Of a DNA stretch of 64,000 nucleotides, positions 16,249 through 24,254 are shown piece after piece. The DNA comes from Haloferax gibbonsii ATCC 33959 (GTDB lineage Archaea; Halobacteriota; Halobacteria; Halobacteriales; Haloferacaceae). The stretch covers positions 1 through 64,000 of the forward strand of contig NZ_AOLJ01000015.1 of the NCBI RefSeq assembly GCF_000336775.1. The letters run 5' to 3'. Below the pieces are notes generated by a model. It searched no databases, was not told where the DNA came from, and was given only the letters and a program-made list of their open reading frames with translations. Each line of letters opens with the position of its first letter. Positions within the stretch are counted from its first letter, which is position 1. The translations under genes were made by a program, and so were the position numbers.

Positions 16249-17157
16249 ATGGAGATTCGACCCGCCCGACCCGAAGACTACGACGCGGTCGCCGCGTTCA
16301 CCCGCGACACGTGGGCCGACCGCGGCGGGTCGGACTACATCCCCGACATCTACCACGACTGGATTTCCCCCGGCGAGTTAGCGCAGGCGACGCTCCTCGT
16401 CGATATGGGCGAGGAGACGCCCTCCGACGACGTGGCCGCCATCGCGCAGGTCGTCATGCTCTCGGAGTACGAGGGCTGGGCGCAGGGGATGCGCGTCGCG
16501 CCCGACTACCGCGAGCGGGGGCTCGCGACCCGGCTGTCGCACGCGCTTCTCGACTGGGCGCGCGAGCGGGGGGCGCGCCGCGTCCGCAACATGATTCACT
16601 CGTGGAACGTCCCGAGCCTCGCCAACGCCCGCACGGTCGGGTTCGACCCCGGCGTCGAGTTCCGCTGGGCGACGCCCGAACCGGACGCGGCCGCCGAGCC
16701 GGAGACGGCGGTCGGCGACGACGCCGACGCCGCGTGGGCCTACTGGACCGGGTGCGAGGCGCGAACCGCGCTGTCGGGGCTCGCGCTCGACCCCCTCGAG
16801 TCGTGGGCGCTCTCCGAGCTGACCCGCGCGCGCCTCCACGACGCCGCGGCCGACGACCGACTGTTCGTCGTCGGCGACGACCGCGCGACAGGCTTCACCT
16901 ACCGGAATCGAACCTACACCCGCGAACGCGACGACGAGGGCGAGGTGACGTGGGCCGAGTACGCGGTCGCCGCGTGGGACGACGCGCCGGCCTGCGAGTC
17001 GCTGTTGGACGCGGTTCGACGCGACGCCGCCTCGGTCGGCGCGGACCGGACCCGCGTCCTGTTCCCCGAGCGAATCGATTGGATTTCCGACGCGTCGCTC
17101 GCCCGGAGCGACCTCGCGGAGGAACCGACGTTCGTCATGGAAGCGGACCTCTCCTGA
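16249..17157 (+). CDS. GNAT-family N-acetyltransferase
   Basis: A 302-aa protein. Residues 1-140 form a GNAT domain (MEIRPARPEDYDAVAAFTRD; acetyl-CoA loop GMRVAPDYRERGLATRLSHA; AN-ARTVGF at the end). The second half (~160-300) is weakly similar to a degenerate second GNAT lobe (LDPLESWALSELTRARLHDA, RTRVLFPERIDWISDASLA). Haloarchaea have many two-lobed acetyltransferases of unknown substrate. It starts 4 nt after gatD, so the two are probably co-transcribed, but a functional link to tRNA amidation is not implied by sequence. Confidence 0.87.
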   Translation: MEIRPARPEDYDAVAAFTRDTWADRGGSDYIPDIYHDWISPGELAQATLLVDMGEETPSDDVAAIAQVVMLSEYEGWAQGMRVAPDYRERGLATRLSHALLDWARERGARRVRNMIHSWNVPSLANARTVGFDPGVEFRWATPEPDAAAEPETAVGDDADAAWAYWTGCEARTALSGLALDPLESWALSELTRARLHDAAADDRLFVVGDDRATGFTYRNRTYTRERDDEGEVTWAEYAVAAWDDAPACESLLDAVRRDAASVGADRTRVLFPERIDWISDASLARSDLAEEPTFVMEADLS

Positions 17158-17192
17158 CCGGCGCGTCTCGTTCGCTCTCGGCCGAACGCGGC

Positions 17193-18230
17193 CTACTTCC
17201 ACACGACGCCGCGGACTTCGAAGCGCGCGCCGCCGAGTTCCGAGTCGGCCACGTCGAGTTGCCACCCGTGGAGGTCCGCGATTCGCCGGGCCGTCGAGAG
17301 GTGAAGCGAGTCGTAATCGACGCCGAGCAACTGGTTCGGGGTCGGGGCCGTCGCCGCGCGCTCCTCGGACGACGGGCGGGGGCCGTCGTCGTCGACGTAG
17401 AACCCGTCGGCAGTCGTCCCCACGACGACGCTGGAAGGCGGCCCGGGCAAGGCGTTCCGCTCGAAGCAGTTGGTGAGTAGCGCGACCAACAACAGCCCGA
17501 ACAGGTGCGTGTCGGCCAAGAGCGACCCGTCGCCGACAACTCGGTAGGTGGCGTCGTTCGCGCCGTCGAGCGACGCGACGGCCCACGCCTGCGCGACGTG
17601 CTCGCGGAAGCCCACGGGCGCGAGGTCGAGCGTGCTCGATTGTTCGGCGACGTCGATGCCCCACTCGACGAGCGACTCGATGCGCGAGAGGCTCTCGAAC
17701 AGCGCGGCGGCGTCGTCGCCGTCGACCGAGACGAGCCGTTCGGCCGACTCGGTAGCCGACGCGAGGTGGGCTTTCAACTCCGAGGCGAGCCCGCCGACGA
17801 GCGCCGCGAGGTGTTCGTTCTTCTCGTTGACCTGCAGCTCCGCGAGCCGCCTGTCGGTGATGTCGAGGTGGATGACGAGCGCGAACTCCCCGTGTCTCGG
17901 CGTATCTATCGGGACGACGCGGAGCGAGAACCACCGGTAGACTGCGGGCGAGTGACACGGGTATTCGGCGGTGAAACAGTCGCGGTCGCCGCGGAGCACC
18001 GCGCGGATGCCGTCGGCGACGACCCCCGCGATCTCGTCGCTCTCGCGGGCCGCGTCGCACACGTTGAGGTAGTTGACCCCCGTCGAATCGGGGTCGCCGG
18101 CGTACCCGTTCTCGTCGGCGAACGTCCGCCACGCCCGGTTCGTGTAGACGATATCCCCGTGCCTGTCGAGAATCGCCACCGTCGCCGGGAACTCCTCGAA
18201 CCCGCGTTCGATGAGCGATACGTCGTCCAT
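17193..18230 (-). CDS. PAS-domain histidine-kinase-like protein, probably degenerate
   Basis: A 345-aa soluble protein. Residues ~8-130 are a PAS domain (FEEFPATVAILDRHGDIVYT to FALVIHLDITDRRLAELQVN). A helix bundle follows (NEKNEHLAALVGGLASELKA), then a HATPase-like region at ~215-345 with N-box-like LLLVALLTNCFERNA and YVDDDGPRPS in place of DxGxG. The position that normally holds the phospho-accepting His (SHDLRNPL in haloarchaeal kinases) reads ASELKAHL, with Ser where His is expected, and the G2 box is eroded. ATG 18230 fits the PAS start. It may be a non-catalytic sensor. No response regulator is adjacent. Confidence 0.8.
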   Translation of the reverse strand: MDDVSLIERGFEEFPATVAILDRHGDIVYTNRAWRTFADENGYAGDPDSTGVNYLNVCDAARESDEIAGVVADGIRAVLRGDRDCFTAEYPCHSPAVYRWFSLRVVPIDTPRHGEFALVIHLDITDRRLAELQVNEKNEHLAALVGGLASELKAHLASATESAERLVSVDGDDAAALFESLSRIESLVEWGIDVAEQSSTLDLAPVGFREHVAQAWAVASLDGANDATYRVVGDGSLLADTHLFGLLLVALLTNCFERNALPGPPSSVVVGTTADGFYVDDDGPRPSSEERAATAPTPNQLLGVDYDSLHLSTARRIADLHGWQLDVADSELGGARFEVRGVVWK

Positions 18231-18408
18231 TATAGGTGAGAATACGCCGGGGAACAGTTTGACAGTTTCTACCACATCCGGTCCGAAATGCGAATCCCGT
18301 TGCTCGTGGGGGAAACGCGCCGAAAAATCGGTGTTCTGTCGCCGGCGGTCGGGGTGCAGTCGACCGGGGCGTCTGGAATCGGGCTAGTAGAAGTCGCGGT
18401 CGGGGTGG

Positions 18409-19491
18409 TCAGTCCGAGGGAGCGACTCGGGGCTTATGCTCGTTTCCCTCTGTACCCGCCATGGCGAGCACGTCGTCGAAGAAGCCGAGCGAGTCGTGGG
18501 GACCGGGGTGGGCTTCGGGGTGGTACTGGCGCGTGATGACGCTCAGTTCCTCGCTGGCGAGGCCTTCCGCGGTGTCGTCGTTGACGTTGACCTGCGTCAC
18601 GTCGAGTTGGTCGCCGGGGTCGGCGACGGTGTAGCCGTGGTTCTGGGTCGTCATGACGACCTTTCCGCTCTGGAGGTCGCGGACGGGCTGGTTGACGCCG
18701 CGGTGGCCGAAGGCCATCTTCTCGGTGGTGCCGCCGAGCGCGCTGGCGACGATCTGCTGGCCGAGGCAGATGCCCGCCAGCGGGACCTCGCCGGCGAACT
18801 CCTCGACGAGGTCGCGCGTCGCGGTGTAGTTCTCGGGGTCACCGGGGCCGTTGGAGATGAACAGCACGTCGGGTTCGAGCGCGGTCACGTCCTCGGCGTC
18901 CGCGTCGTAGGGAAGCACGTGGACCGTCGCGCCGCGGTCGACGAGGGAGTCCACGATGGAGCCCTTCGCGCCGCAGTCGACGAGCGCGACGGTGGTGTCG
19001 CCGTCGCCCTCGAACGTCGTCAGCTCGGTCGTGGTGACCTGCGCGCCGATGTCGACGTGCTCGCTCATGCCCTTACACTGCGCGAGTTCTTCCTTCGCGT
19101 CCTCGGGGGTCACGTCCTCGCCGACGGCGATTCCGACCTTCATCGCGCCCTCCTCGCGGATGGACGTGACGAGGTCGCGCGTGTCGAGGTGGTCGACCGC
19201 CGGGACGCCCTCGTCGGCGAGCCACTCGACGACCTCCTCGGTGAACTCGCGTGCGACGGCCGCCCGAGGGTGGACCCGGTCGGACTCGAATCGCTCGGCT
19301 CGGACGCCGTAGTTCCCGATGAGGGGGTACGAGAAGGTGAGCACTTGTTCTTCGTACGAAGGGTCGGTCAGACTCTCTTCGTATCCCGTATATGCGGTTG
19401 TGAACACCAGTTCACCGCGTGTGCGCCCCGGAACACGGCCACGCGCTTCGACCACGCGACCGTCTTCCAGCGCCAGATAGGCGTCCGACAT
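18409..19491 (-). CDS. carA: Carbamoyl-phosphate synthase small subunit
   Basis: A 360-aa glutaminase subunit that supplies ammonia to CarB for carbamoyl phosphate (arginine and pyrimidine synthesis). The N-terminal CPSase_sm_N domain (LALEDGRVVEARGRVPGRTR, YTGYEESLTDPSYEEQVLTF) is followed by a class I GATase with nucleophile Cys242 in LAGICLGQQIV and the His/Glu pair in QYHPEAHPGP. ATG 19491 (MSDAYLALEDG) is used because the upstream ATG adds seven non-family residues. carB is not within this window. It is divergent from an Lrp gene, sharing a 97-nt control region with a perfect inverted repeat. Confidence 0.96.
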   Translation of the reverse strand: MSDAYLALEDGRVVEARGRVPGRTRGELVFTTAYTGYEESLTDPSYEEQVLTFSYPLIGNYGVRAERFESDRVHPRAAVAREFTEEVVEWLADEGVPAVDHLDTRDLVTSIREEGAMKVGIAVGEDVTPEDAKEELAQCKGMSEHVDIGAQVTTTELTTFEGDGDTTVALVDCGAKGSIVDSLVDRGATVHVLPYDADAEDVTALEPDVLFISNGPGDPENYTATRDLVEEFAGEVPLAGICLGQQIVASALGGTTEKMAFGHRGVNQPVRDLQSGKVVMTTQNHGYTVADPGDQLDVTQVNVNDDTAEGLASEELSVITRQYHPEAHPGPHDSLGFFDDVLAMAGTEGNEHKPRVAPSD

Positions 19492-19542
19492 TACGAGAAA
19501 CGAACGGAACACGGGTGCATAAGTGTTACTTTCGAAGTCGAG

Positions 19543-19557
19543 TTACGAAATTCGTAA
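19543..19557. promoter_or_regulatory. Inverted repeat TTACGAA-A-TTCGTAA between carA and lrp
   Basis: A perfect 7+1+7 palindrome, TTACGAAATTCGTAA, lies 31 bp before the Lrp start and 51 bp before the carA start. It overlaps the expected TATA/BRE region of the Lrp promoter. Its symmetry and place suggest that the Lrp protein binds here to control itself and perhaps carA. Confidence 0.55.
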
Positions 19558-19588
19558 TCGGTAAGTCGCTGGGGACGGCACGTGAGAT

Positions 19589-20002
19589 ATGGACGAGCTT
19601 GACCGACGCATCCTCGATATCCTTCGACGGGACGCTCGGACCCCCAACACGGAGATTGCGGCCGAAGTCGGGACCTCCGAGGGGACCGTCAGGAACCGCG
19701 TCGAGCGGTTGGTCGAGGAGGGCGTCATCGAGCGCTTTACGATTTCGACCCGCACGGGGAACCTGAAGGCGATGATAGAGGTGACCGTCGCGGTCGACGT
19801 CGACACCAACGACGTGTCCGAGCTGATGGCCGACTGGAAGGACGTGGACTTCGTCTGGCAGGTCTCCGGCGAGGAGGACATCGTCCTCGTCGTCGACGCC
19901 GCCGACACCCGCGCCGTCAACGACCTCATCACCCGCGCCCGCGAGCACGACGACGTGAAGAGCACGAAGACCCGCCTAATCCTCGACGAGCGCCTCGGCT
20001 AA
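19589..20002 (+). CDS. lrp: Lrp/AsnC family transcriptional regulator
   Basis: A 137-aa Lrp protein. Residues 1-50 are the DNA-binding domain (MDELDRRILDILRRDARTPN, TEIAAEVGTSEGTVRNRVER). Residues ~60-135 are the RAM domain (NLKAMIEVTVAVDVDTNDVS, GEEDIVLVVDAADTRAVNDL). It is divergent from carA and precedes idi, so a link to amino-acid or nitrogen status is plausible. The palindrome at 19543-19557 is a likely operator. Ligand unknown. Confidence 0.93.
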   Translation: MDELDRRILDILRRDARTPNTEIAAEVGTSEGTVRNRVERLVEEGVIERFTISTRTGNLKAMIEVTVAVDVDTNDVSELMADWKDVDFVWQVSGEEDIVLVVDAADTRAVNDLITRAREHDDVKSTKTRLILDERLG

Positions 20003-20074
20003 TCCCGCGCCGCCGCCGCGTGGTCCGCGGTTCGCATCGAAGCTTAGTTGACCCCCGACTCCGACGGAAGGCAC

Positions 20075-20644
20075 ATGAGCAACGCAGCGGCCGACGAGGC
20101 TACTGAACTCCACAAGAACGCAGCGCAGGACGTCATCGCCGTCGACTCCGACGACAACGCCGAGGGGACGGTCAACCGACTCGACGCCCACACGGGCGAC
20201 GGCATCCGCCACCGCGCGTTCACCTGCCTCGTGTTCAACGAGGAGGGACAGATACTCCTCGCCCAGCGCGCGCCCAACAAGCGCCTGTGGGACACCTCCT
20301 GGGACGGCACCGTCGCCTCCCACCCCGTCGAGGGCCAGACCCAAGAGGAAGCCACCGAAGAGCGCCTCGAAGAGGAACTCGGCATCTCGCCCGACCAGTA
20401 CTCCGACCTCCGCGTCACGGACAAGTTCGAGTACAAGCGCTACTACGAGAACGCCGGACTGGAGTGGGAGGTCTGTGCCGTCCTGAAGGTCACGCTCGAA
20501 GACACCTCCCTCGACCCCGACGAAGAGGAAATCGCGGGCATGCTCTGGGCGGATTACGAGCACCTCCACGACAACCCCGAGTGGTACCGCCAACTGCGTC
20601 TCTGCCCGTGGTTCGAAATCGCCATGCGCCGTGACTTCGAGTAG
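20075..20644 (+). CDS. idi: Isopentenyl-diphosphate delta-isomerase, type I
   Basis: A 189-aa Nudix-fold isomerase that interconverts IPP and DMAPP for isoprenoid lipids, carotenoids and quinones. Visible motifs: DRxxAH-type GDGIRHRAFTCLVFNEEG, the Nudix-like stretch EEATEERLEEELGISPDQY, and the C-terminal RLCPWFEIAM. The position of the catalytic Cys of E. coli Idi (SVCGHP) reads TVASHP, with Ala81; from memory, haloarchaeal Idi proteins share this change. ATG 20075 is preferred to 20048, since TATA-like AGCTTAG lies about 30 nt upstream. It overlaps the JAMM gene by 14 nt. Confidence 0.94.
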   Translation: MSNAAADEATELHKNAAQDVIAVDSDDNAEGTVNRLDAHTGDGIRHRAFTCLVFNEEGQILLAQRAPNKRLWDTSWDGTVASHPVEGQTQEEATEERLEEELGISPDQYSDLRVTDKFEYKRYYENAGLEWEVCAVLKVTLEDTSLDPDEEEIAGMLWADYEHLHDNPEWYRQLRLCPWFEIAMRRDFE

Positions 20645-21050
20645 GCTCTCGCTCGCGGTCGACGCGCGGCAGTCGGTTCTCTCGCACGCCCGCGAGGGAG
20701 CCGCCAGCGACCCGCCCGCGGAGGTCTGCGGCGTCCTCGCCGGCGACGGCGACGCGCGCACCGTCACCGCCGCCCACCCCGTTTCGAACGTCGCCGACGA
20801 CCCGCGGGTCGCCTACGAACTTGACCCCGAGGAGACGGTTTCGATTCTCGAAGCCATCGAGTCCGCGGGCGACGACGCGGTCGGCTTCTACCACTCGCAC
20901 CCCGAGTCCGACCCGGTCCCGAGCGCGACCGACCGGGAACAGGCGTCGTGGCCGGGCTACGTCTATCTCATCTGCTCGCCCGACGGCCGGATGACCGCCC
21001 ACGAGTGGACCGGCGACGAGTTCGGCGAACTCACTATCGCGGTCGAGTGA
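20631..21050 (+). CDS. jamm1: JAMM/MPN+ metalloprotease (HvJAMM1-like desampylase)
   Basis: A 139-aa zinc metallopeptidase of the JAB1/MPN+ family. Haloferax volcanii HvJAMM1 removes ubiquitin-like SAMPs from proteins and from SAMP2 chains. Starting at GTG 20631 puts the catalytic residues at Glu31 (PPAEVCGVLAG), His88 and His90 (FYHSHPESD), Ser98 and Asp101, with Cys115, the same numbering as I recall for HvJAMM1, which supports this start. It overlaps the 3' end of idi by 14 nt in another frame, so translation is likely coupled. It may also act in MoaE/SAMP maturation for sulfur transfer. Confidence 0.95.
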   Translation: MTSSRLSLAVDARQSVLSHAREGAASDPPAEVCGVLAGDGDARTVTAAHPVSNVADDPRVAYELDPEETVSILEAIESAGDDAVGFYHSHPESDPVPSATDREQASWPGYVYLICSPDGRMTAHEWTGDEFGELTIAVE

Positions 21051-21103
21051 CCCGTCGGCCTCCCGAACCTCGCCGGTACGCCGCGACCGCCGGCACGCTT
21101 CGG

Positions 21104-21121
21104 TGAGAATATCCTTTCTCA
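21104..21121. promoter_or_regulatory. Inverted repeat TGAGAA-N6-TTCTCA before the SDR gene
   Basis: TGAGAA (21104-21109), TATCCT, TTCTCA (21116-21121) is a perfect 6-bp dyad ending 16 nt before ATG 21138. It covers the region where a TATA box would lie, so a bound protein could block transcription. Proposed from sequence symmetry only. Confidence 0.4.
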
Positions 21122-21137
21122 GTTCACAGACGCAGCC

Positions 21138-21836
21138 ATGGAACCCGACCGCTACGACGACCTCGACGGACAGGTCGCACTCGTCACCGGCGCGAACCGA
21201 GGTATCGGCCGCCAGATAGCCGAGAACCTCCGCGACCGCGGCGCGACGGTGTACGCGGGGTCGCGCAGCGTCACCAACGAGACGCCCGAGGGCACCGAAC
21301 GCGTCCTCCTCGACGTGACCCAAGAAGGCGACATCGAGGAGGTCGTCGACGGCATCTTCGCCGACCAGAACCGCCTCGATATCCTCGTCAACAACGCCGG
21401 CGTCGGCGGCGAGGGCGAGGACATCGTCGCCGAGTCGACCGAGCGAATCGACCGCACCCTCGGCGTCAATCTCCGCGGGCCGATGCTCCTGTGCAAGCAC
21501 GCGGTTCCCCTCCTCCTCCAGTCCGACGGCGGCCGCGTCGTCAACGTCTCCTCCGGGATGGGCGCGCTGGGCGAGGGGCAGTCCGGCGGGTCGCCCGCGT
21601 ACCGAATCTCGAAGACCGGCCTCAACGGCCTCACCGCCTACCTCGACGGCCAGTACGGCGACGACGGTCTCATCGCCAACTCGGTGTGTCCCGGCTGGGT
21701 GCGCACCGACATGGGCGGCGAGGAGGCGAACCGGCCGGTCGAGAAGGGCGCGGAGACGCCGACGTGGCTCGCCACGTTCAAGCCCGGCGCGCCCGCGGGG
21801 AAGTTCTGGCGCGACAAGGAAGTCATCGACTGGTAA
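21138..21836 (+). CDS. Short-chain dehydrogenase/reductase
   Basis: A 232-aa classical SDR. The Rossmann motif TGANRGIGR is at residues ~17-25, NNAG at ~82-85, catalytic Ser in VNVSSGMGALG, and the YxxxK pair in SPAYRISKTGL. PGWVRTDMGG after the active site is typical of NADPH-using carbonyl reductases. Substrate unknown. It has its own promoter with a dyad and is convergent with kynU, with a 27-nt gap. Confidence 0.92.
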   Translation: MEPDRYDDLDGQVALVTGANRGIGRQIAENLRDRGATVYAGSRSVTNETPEGTERVLLDVTQEGDIEEVVDGIFADQNRLDILVNNAGVGGEGEDIVAESTERIDRTLGVNLRGPMLLCKHAVPLLLQSDGGRVVNVSSGMGALGEGQSGGSPAYRISKTGLNGLTAYLDGQYGDDGLIANSVCPGWVRTDMGGEEANRPVEKGAETPTWLATFKPGAPAGKFWRDKEVIDW

Positions 21837-21863
21837 GCGACCGACTCCCCGCCGCCGCGACCC

Positions 21864-23135
21864 TCACGTGACGCCGCCACTCTGCTTCTCGAACGCCTCG
21901 TATTCGTCCCCGTCCAGAATCTCTCGGAAGTGCTCGACCGCCCGGTACACGTCCTCGAAGCCGACGTAGGCCGGCGCGGGAGCCATCCGGACGACGTTCG
22001 GTTGACGGAAGTCCACGATGACGCCCCGTTCCTTGAGCGCGAGGCTGACGCGGTAGGCCTCGGGGTGTTCGACCGCGACGTGGCCGCCGCGGGCCGCGGG
22101 GTCACGCGGGGTTCCGACCTCGCACTCCGGCAGTCGCTCGTCCACGAGGGCGATGAGGTAGTCCGTGAGCGCCAGCGACTTCTCGCGGAGGGCGGCCACG
22201 CCGCCGGCGTCCTCGACGACGTCGAGCGCGCCGTCGAGGGGGGCCGCGGACAGCACCGGGACCGTCCCCGACTGGAACGCGCCGGCCGACTGCGCCGGCT
22301 CGTAGGTCATCACCATGTCGAACTGCGTCTCCTTGTCGTTGCCCCACCAGCCGGCCAGCGCGGGCGTGACGCCGAAGTGGCGCTCGTTGACGTAGAGGCC
22401 GGCGATGGAGCCGGGGCCGGCGTTGAGGTACTTGTAGTGACACCAGACGGCGAAGTCCACGCCGACCTCGGAGAGCCGGTGCGGGACCGCGCCGACCGAG
22501 TGCGCGAGGTCGAAGCCGGCCAGCGCGCCGGCCTCGTGAGCGGCTTCGGTGATGGCCTCGACGTCGAACAGTTGGCCGCTCCGGTAGAGGACCGAGGGGA
22601 GAAACACCATCCCCACGTCGTCGTCGATGGCGTCGAGCACGTCCTCGGTCTCGATGGTCCGCCCGTCGCGACTCTCGACCACGCGGAGCGCCTCGTCGGG
22701 GTCGCGGCCGGCGTGCCGGAGTTGCGCGCGAATCGCGTAGTGGTCCGTCGGGAAGTCGAGGTCGTCGACGACGATGTTCTCGCCGCGGGCGGGGTCGTAG
22801 AACGTCCCGACGAGCGCGTGGATGTTGACCGTCGTGGAGTTGGCGACGACGACCTCCTCGGGCGTCGCGCCGACGAGCGGGGCGAGTCGCTCGCCCAGTC
22901 GCTCGCCGTAGGTGAACCACTCCGGGTCGGCGTCGGTCCACCCGCGGATGGCGAGGTCGCGCCACTCGTCGACGACGCGTTCGAGGGCCGCCTCCGCGTC
23001 GACAGACAGCGGGCCGAGCGAGTTGCCGTCCATGTACAGTTCGCCCTCAGGGACGTAAAAGCGGTCTCGGAGGTCCGAAAGCGGGTCCGCCGCGTCCATC
23101 TCGCGGGCGGCCTCGACGGTGGGGTCGTCGGTCAT
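21864..23135 (-). CDS. kynU: Kynureninase
   Basis: A 423-aa PLP enzyme (fold type I) that cleaves kynurenine to anthranilate and alanine. Key features: YMDGNSLGPLS near residue 35, the cofactor Asp in GFDLAHSVGAVPH, and Lys235 in WCHYKYLNAGPGS, the PLP-binding lysine. The C-terminal small domain includes VIVDFRQPNVVRMAPAPAY. ATG 23135 (MTDDPTVEAAR) fits better than the upstream start, which adds nine basic residues. No tryptophan dioxygenase or formamidase lies nearby, so the pathway partners are elsewhere or missing. Confidence 0.94.
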   Translation of the reverse strand: MTDDPTVEAAREMDAADPLSDLRDRFYVPEGELYMDGNSLGPLSVDAEAALERVVDEWRDLAIRGWTDADPEWFTYGERLGERLAPLVGATPEEVVVANSTTVNIHALVGTFYDPARGENIVVDDLDFPTDHYAIRAQLRHAGRDPDEALRVVESRDGRTIETEDVLDAIDDDVGMVFLPSVLYRSGQLFDVEAITEAAHEAGALAGFDLAHSVGAVPHRLSEVGVDFAVWCHYKYLNAGPGSIAGLYVNERHFGVTPALAGWWGNDKETQFDMVMTYEPAQSAGAFQSGTVPVLSAAPLDGALDVVEDAGGVAALREKSLALTDYLIALVDERLPECEVGTPRDPAARGGHVAVEHPEAYRVSLALKERGVIVDFRQPNVVRMAPAPAYVGFEDVYRAVEHFREILDGDEYEAFEKQSGGVT

Positions 23136-23219
23136 ACGCGTGTCGAAGCGCCGGCGCGACAAGTAGATTCACGACCCGCACGGCGTGGTGTTTTTCACGG
23201 TCGCCCGCGGCCCACCGGT

Positions 23220-24248
23220 ATGGCTCTCTTTGACGGTGACTCCCGACGCGACCCCGAGGACGATTCTAATGGCTCGTCTGCCATCGGTGTCGCCGACCGC
23301 GCGGCCGACCTCGACCCGAAGGCTCACGCGGCCGTCGCCGAGGTCGAGCGTCTGGGCCTCCCCGAGTGGTCCGCGCTCGGCGTCGAAAGCGCCCGCCAGG
23401 TCGAAGACGAGGTGTTCTCGGCCGGCGACGCCCCCGAAGTCGCCCGCGTTACGAACTTCGCAATCGACGGCGAGAGCGGCGACGGGGCCGCCTCAGCCCA
23501 CGAGATACCGCTCCGCATCTATCACCCCGAACCCGGCGAGACGCGTCCCGCGCTCGTCTTCTTTCACGGCGGCCTCTGGGCGATGGGCACGCTGGACTCC
23601 ATCGACGGCGTCTGCCGACGGCTCGCGGTCCGCTCGGGCCGCGTCGTCGTCTCGGTCGACTACCGACTCGCGCCCGAGCACCCGTTCCCCGCCGGCCTCG
23701 ACGACTGCGTGCGGGCGGTCGAGTGGCTCGCCGAACGCGGCGCGTCCGTCGGAGCCGACCCCGACCGAGTCGCCGTCGCGGGGACCAGCGCCGGCGGGAA
23801 TCTCGCGGCCGCCGTCTCCCTCCACGCCCGCGAGTTCGACGGCCCGACCATCGAGAGACAGGTCCTCCTGTACCCGATGACCGACTGCTCGGCCGACCAC
23901 GACTCGCTCCGGGAGAACGCCGACGGCCCGCTTCTCACCCGCCGCGACGTGCTGTGGGCCCACGACACCTACCTCCGAAACCCGGTGGACCGCTACAACC
24001 CCTTCGCCGCGCCGCTCCGGGCCGACTCGCACGCCGACCTCCCGCCGGCGCACGTCGTCACCGCCGGCTTCGACCCGCTTCGAGACGAGGGCGCGGCCTA
24101 CGCGTCGGTACTCGACGCCGCCGGCGTGGAGGCCGTCCACGACCACGAGGCCGCCATGCCGCACGGCTTTCTGAGCCTCGCGGCCGACGTCGACGCGGCG
24201 GACGCGGCGCTCGACCGGGTCGCTGACGCGCTGGAAAACGAGGGGTGA
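23220..24248 (+). CDS. Alpha/beta hydrolase, hormone-sensitive-lipase family esterase
   Basis: A 342-aa HSL-type esterase. An oxyanion-hole motif FFHGGLW stands where most relatives have HGGGW. The nucleophile elbow is GTSAGGNLAAAVSLH, the acid is in TAGFDPLRDEG and the catalytic His in AAMPHGFLS. The N-terminal 70 residues are acidic and variable (MALFDGDSRRDPEDDSNGSS). It hydrolyses short acyl esters by family; the natural substrate is unknown. It is divergent from kynU and ends 6 nt before the convergent HypE-like gene. Confidence 0.9.
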   Translation: MALFDGDSRRDPEDDSNGSSAIGVADRAADLDPKAHAAVAEVERLGLPEWSALGVESARQVEDEVFSAGDAPEVARVTNFAIDGESGDGAASAHEIPLRIYHPEPGETRPALVFFHGGLWAMGTLDSIDGVCRRLAVRSGRVVVSVDYRLAPEHPFPAGLDDCVRAVEWLAERGASVGADPDRVAVAGTSAGGNLAAAVSLHAREFDGPTIERQVLLYPMTDCSADHDSLRENADGPLLTRRDVLWAHDTYLRNPVDRYNPFAAPLRADSHADLPPAHVVTAGFDPLRDEGAAYASVLDAAGVEAVHDHEAAMPHGFLSLAADVDAADAALDRVADALENEG

Positions 24249-24254
24249 GTCTGC

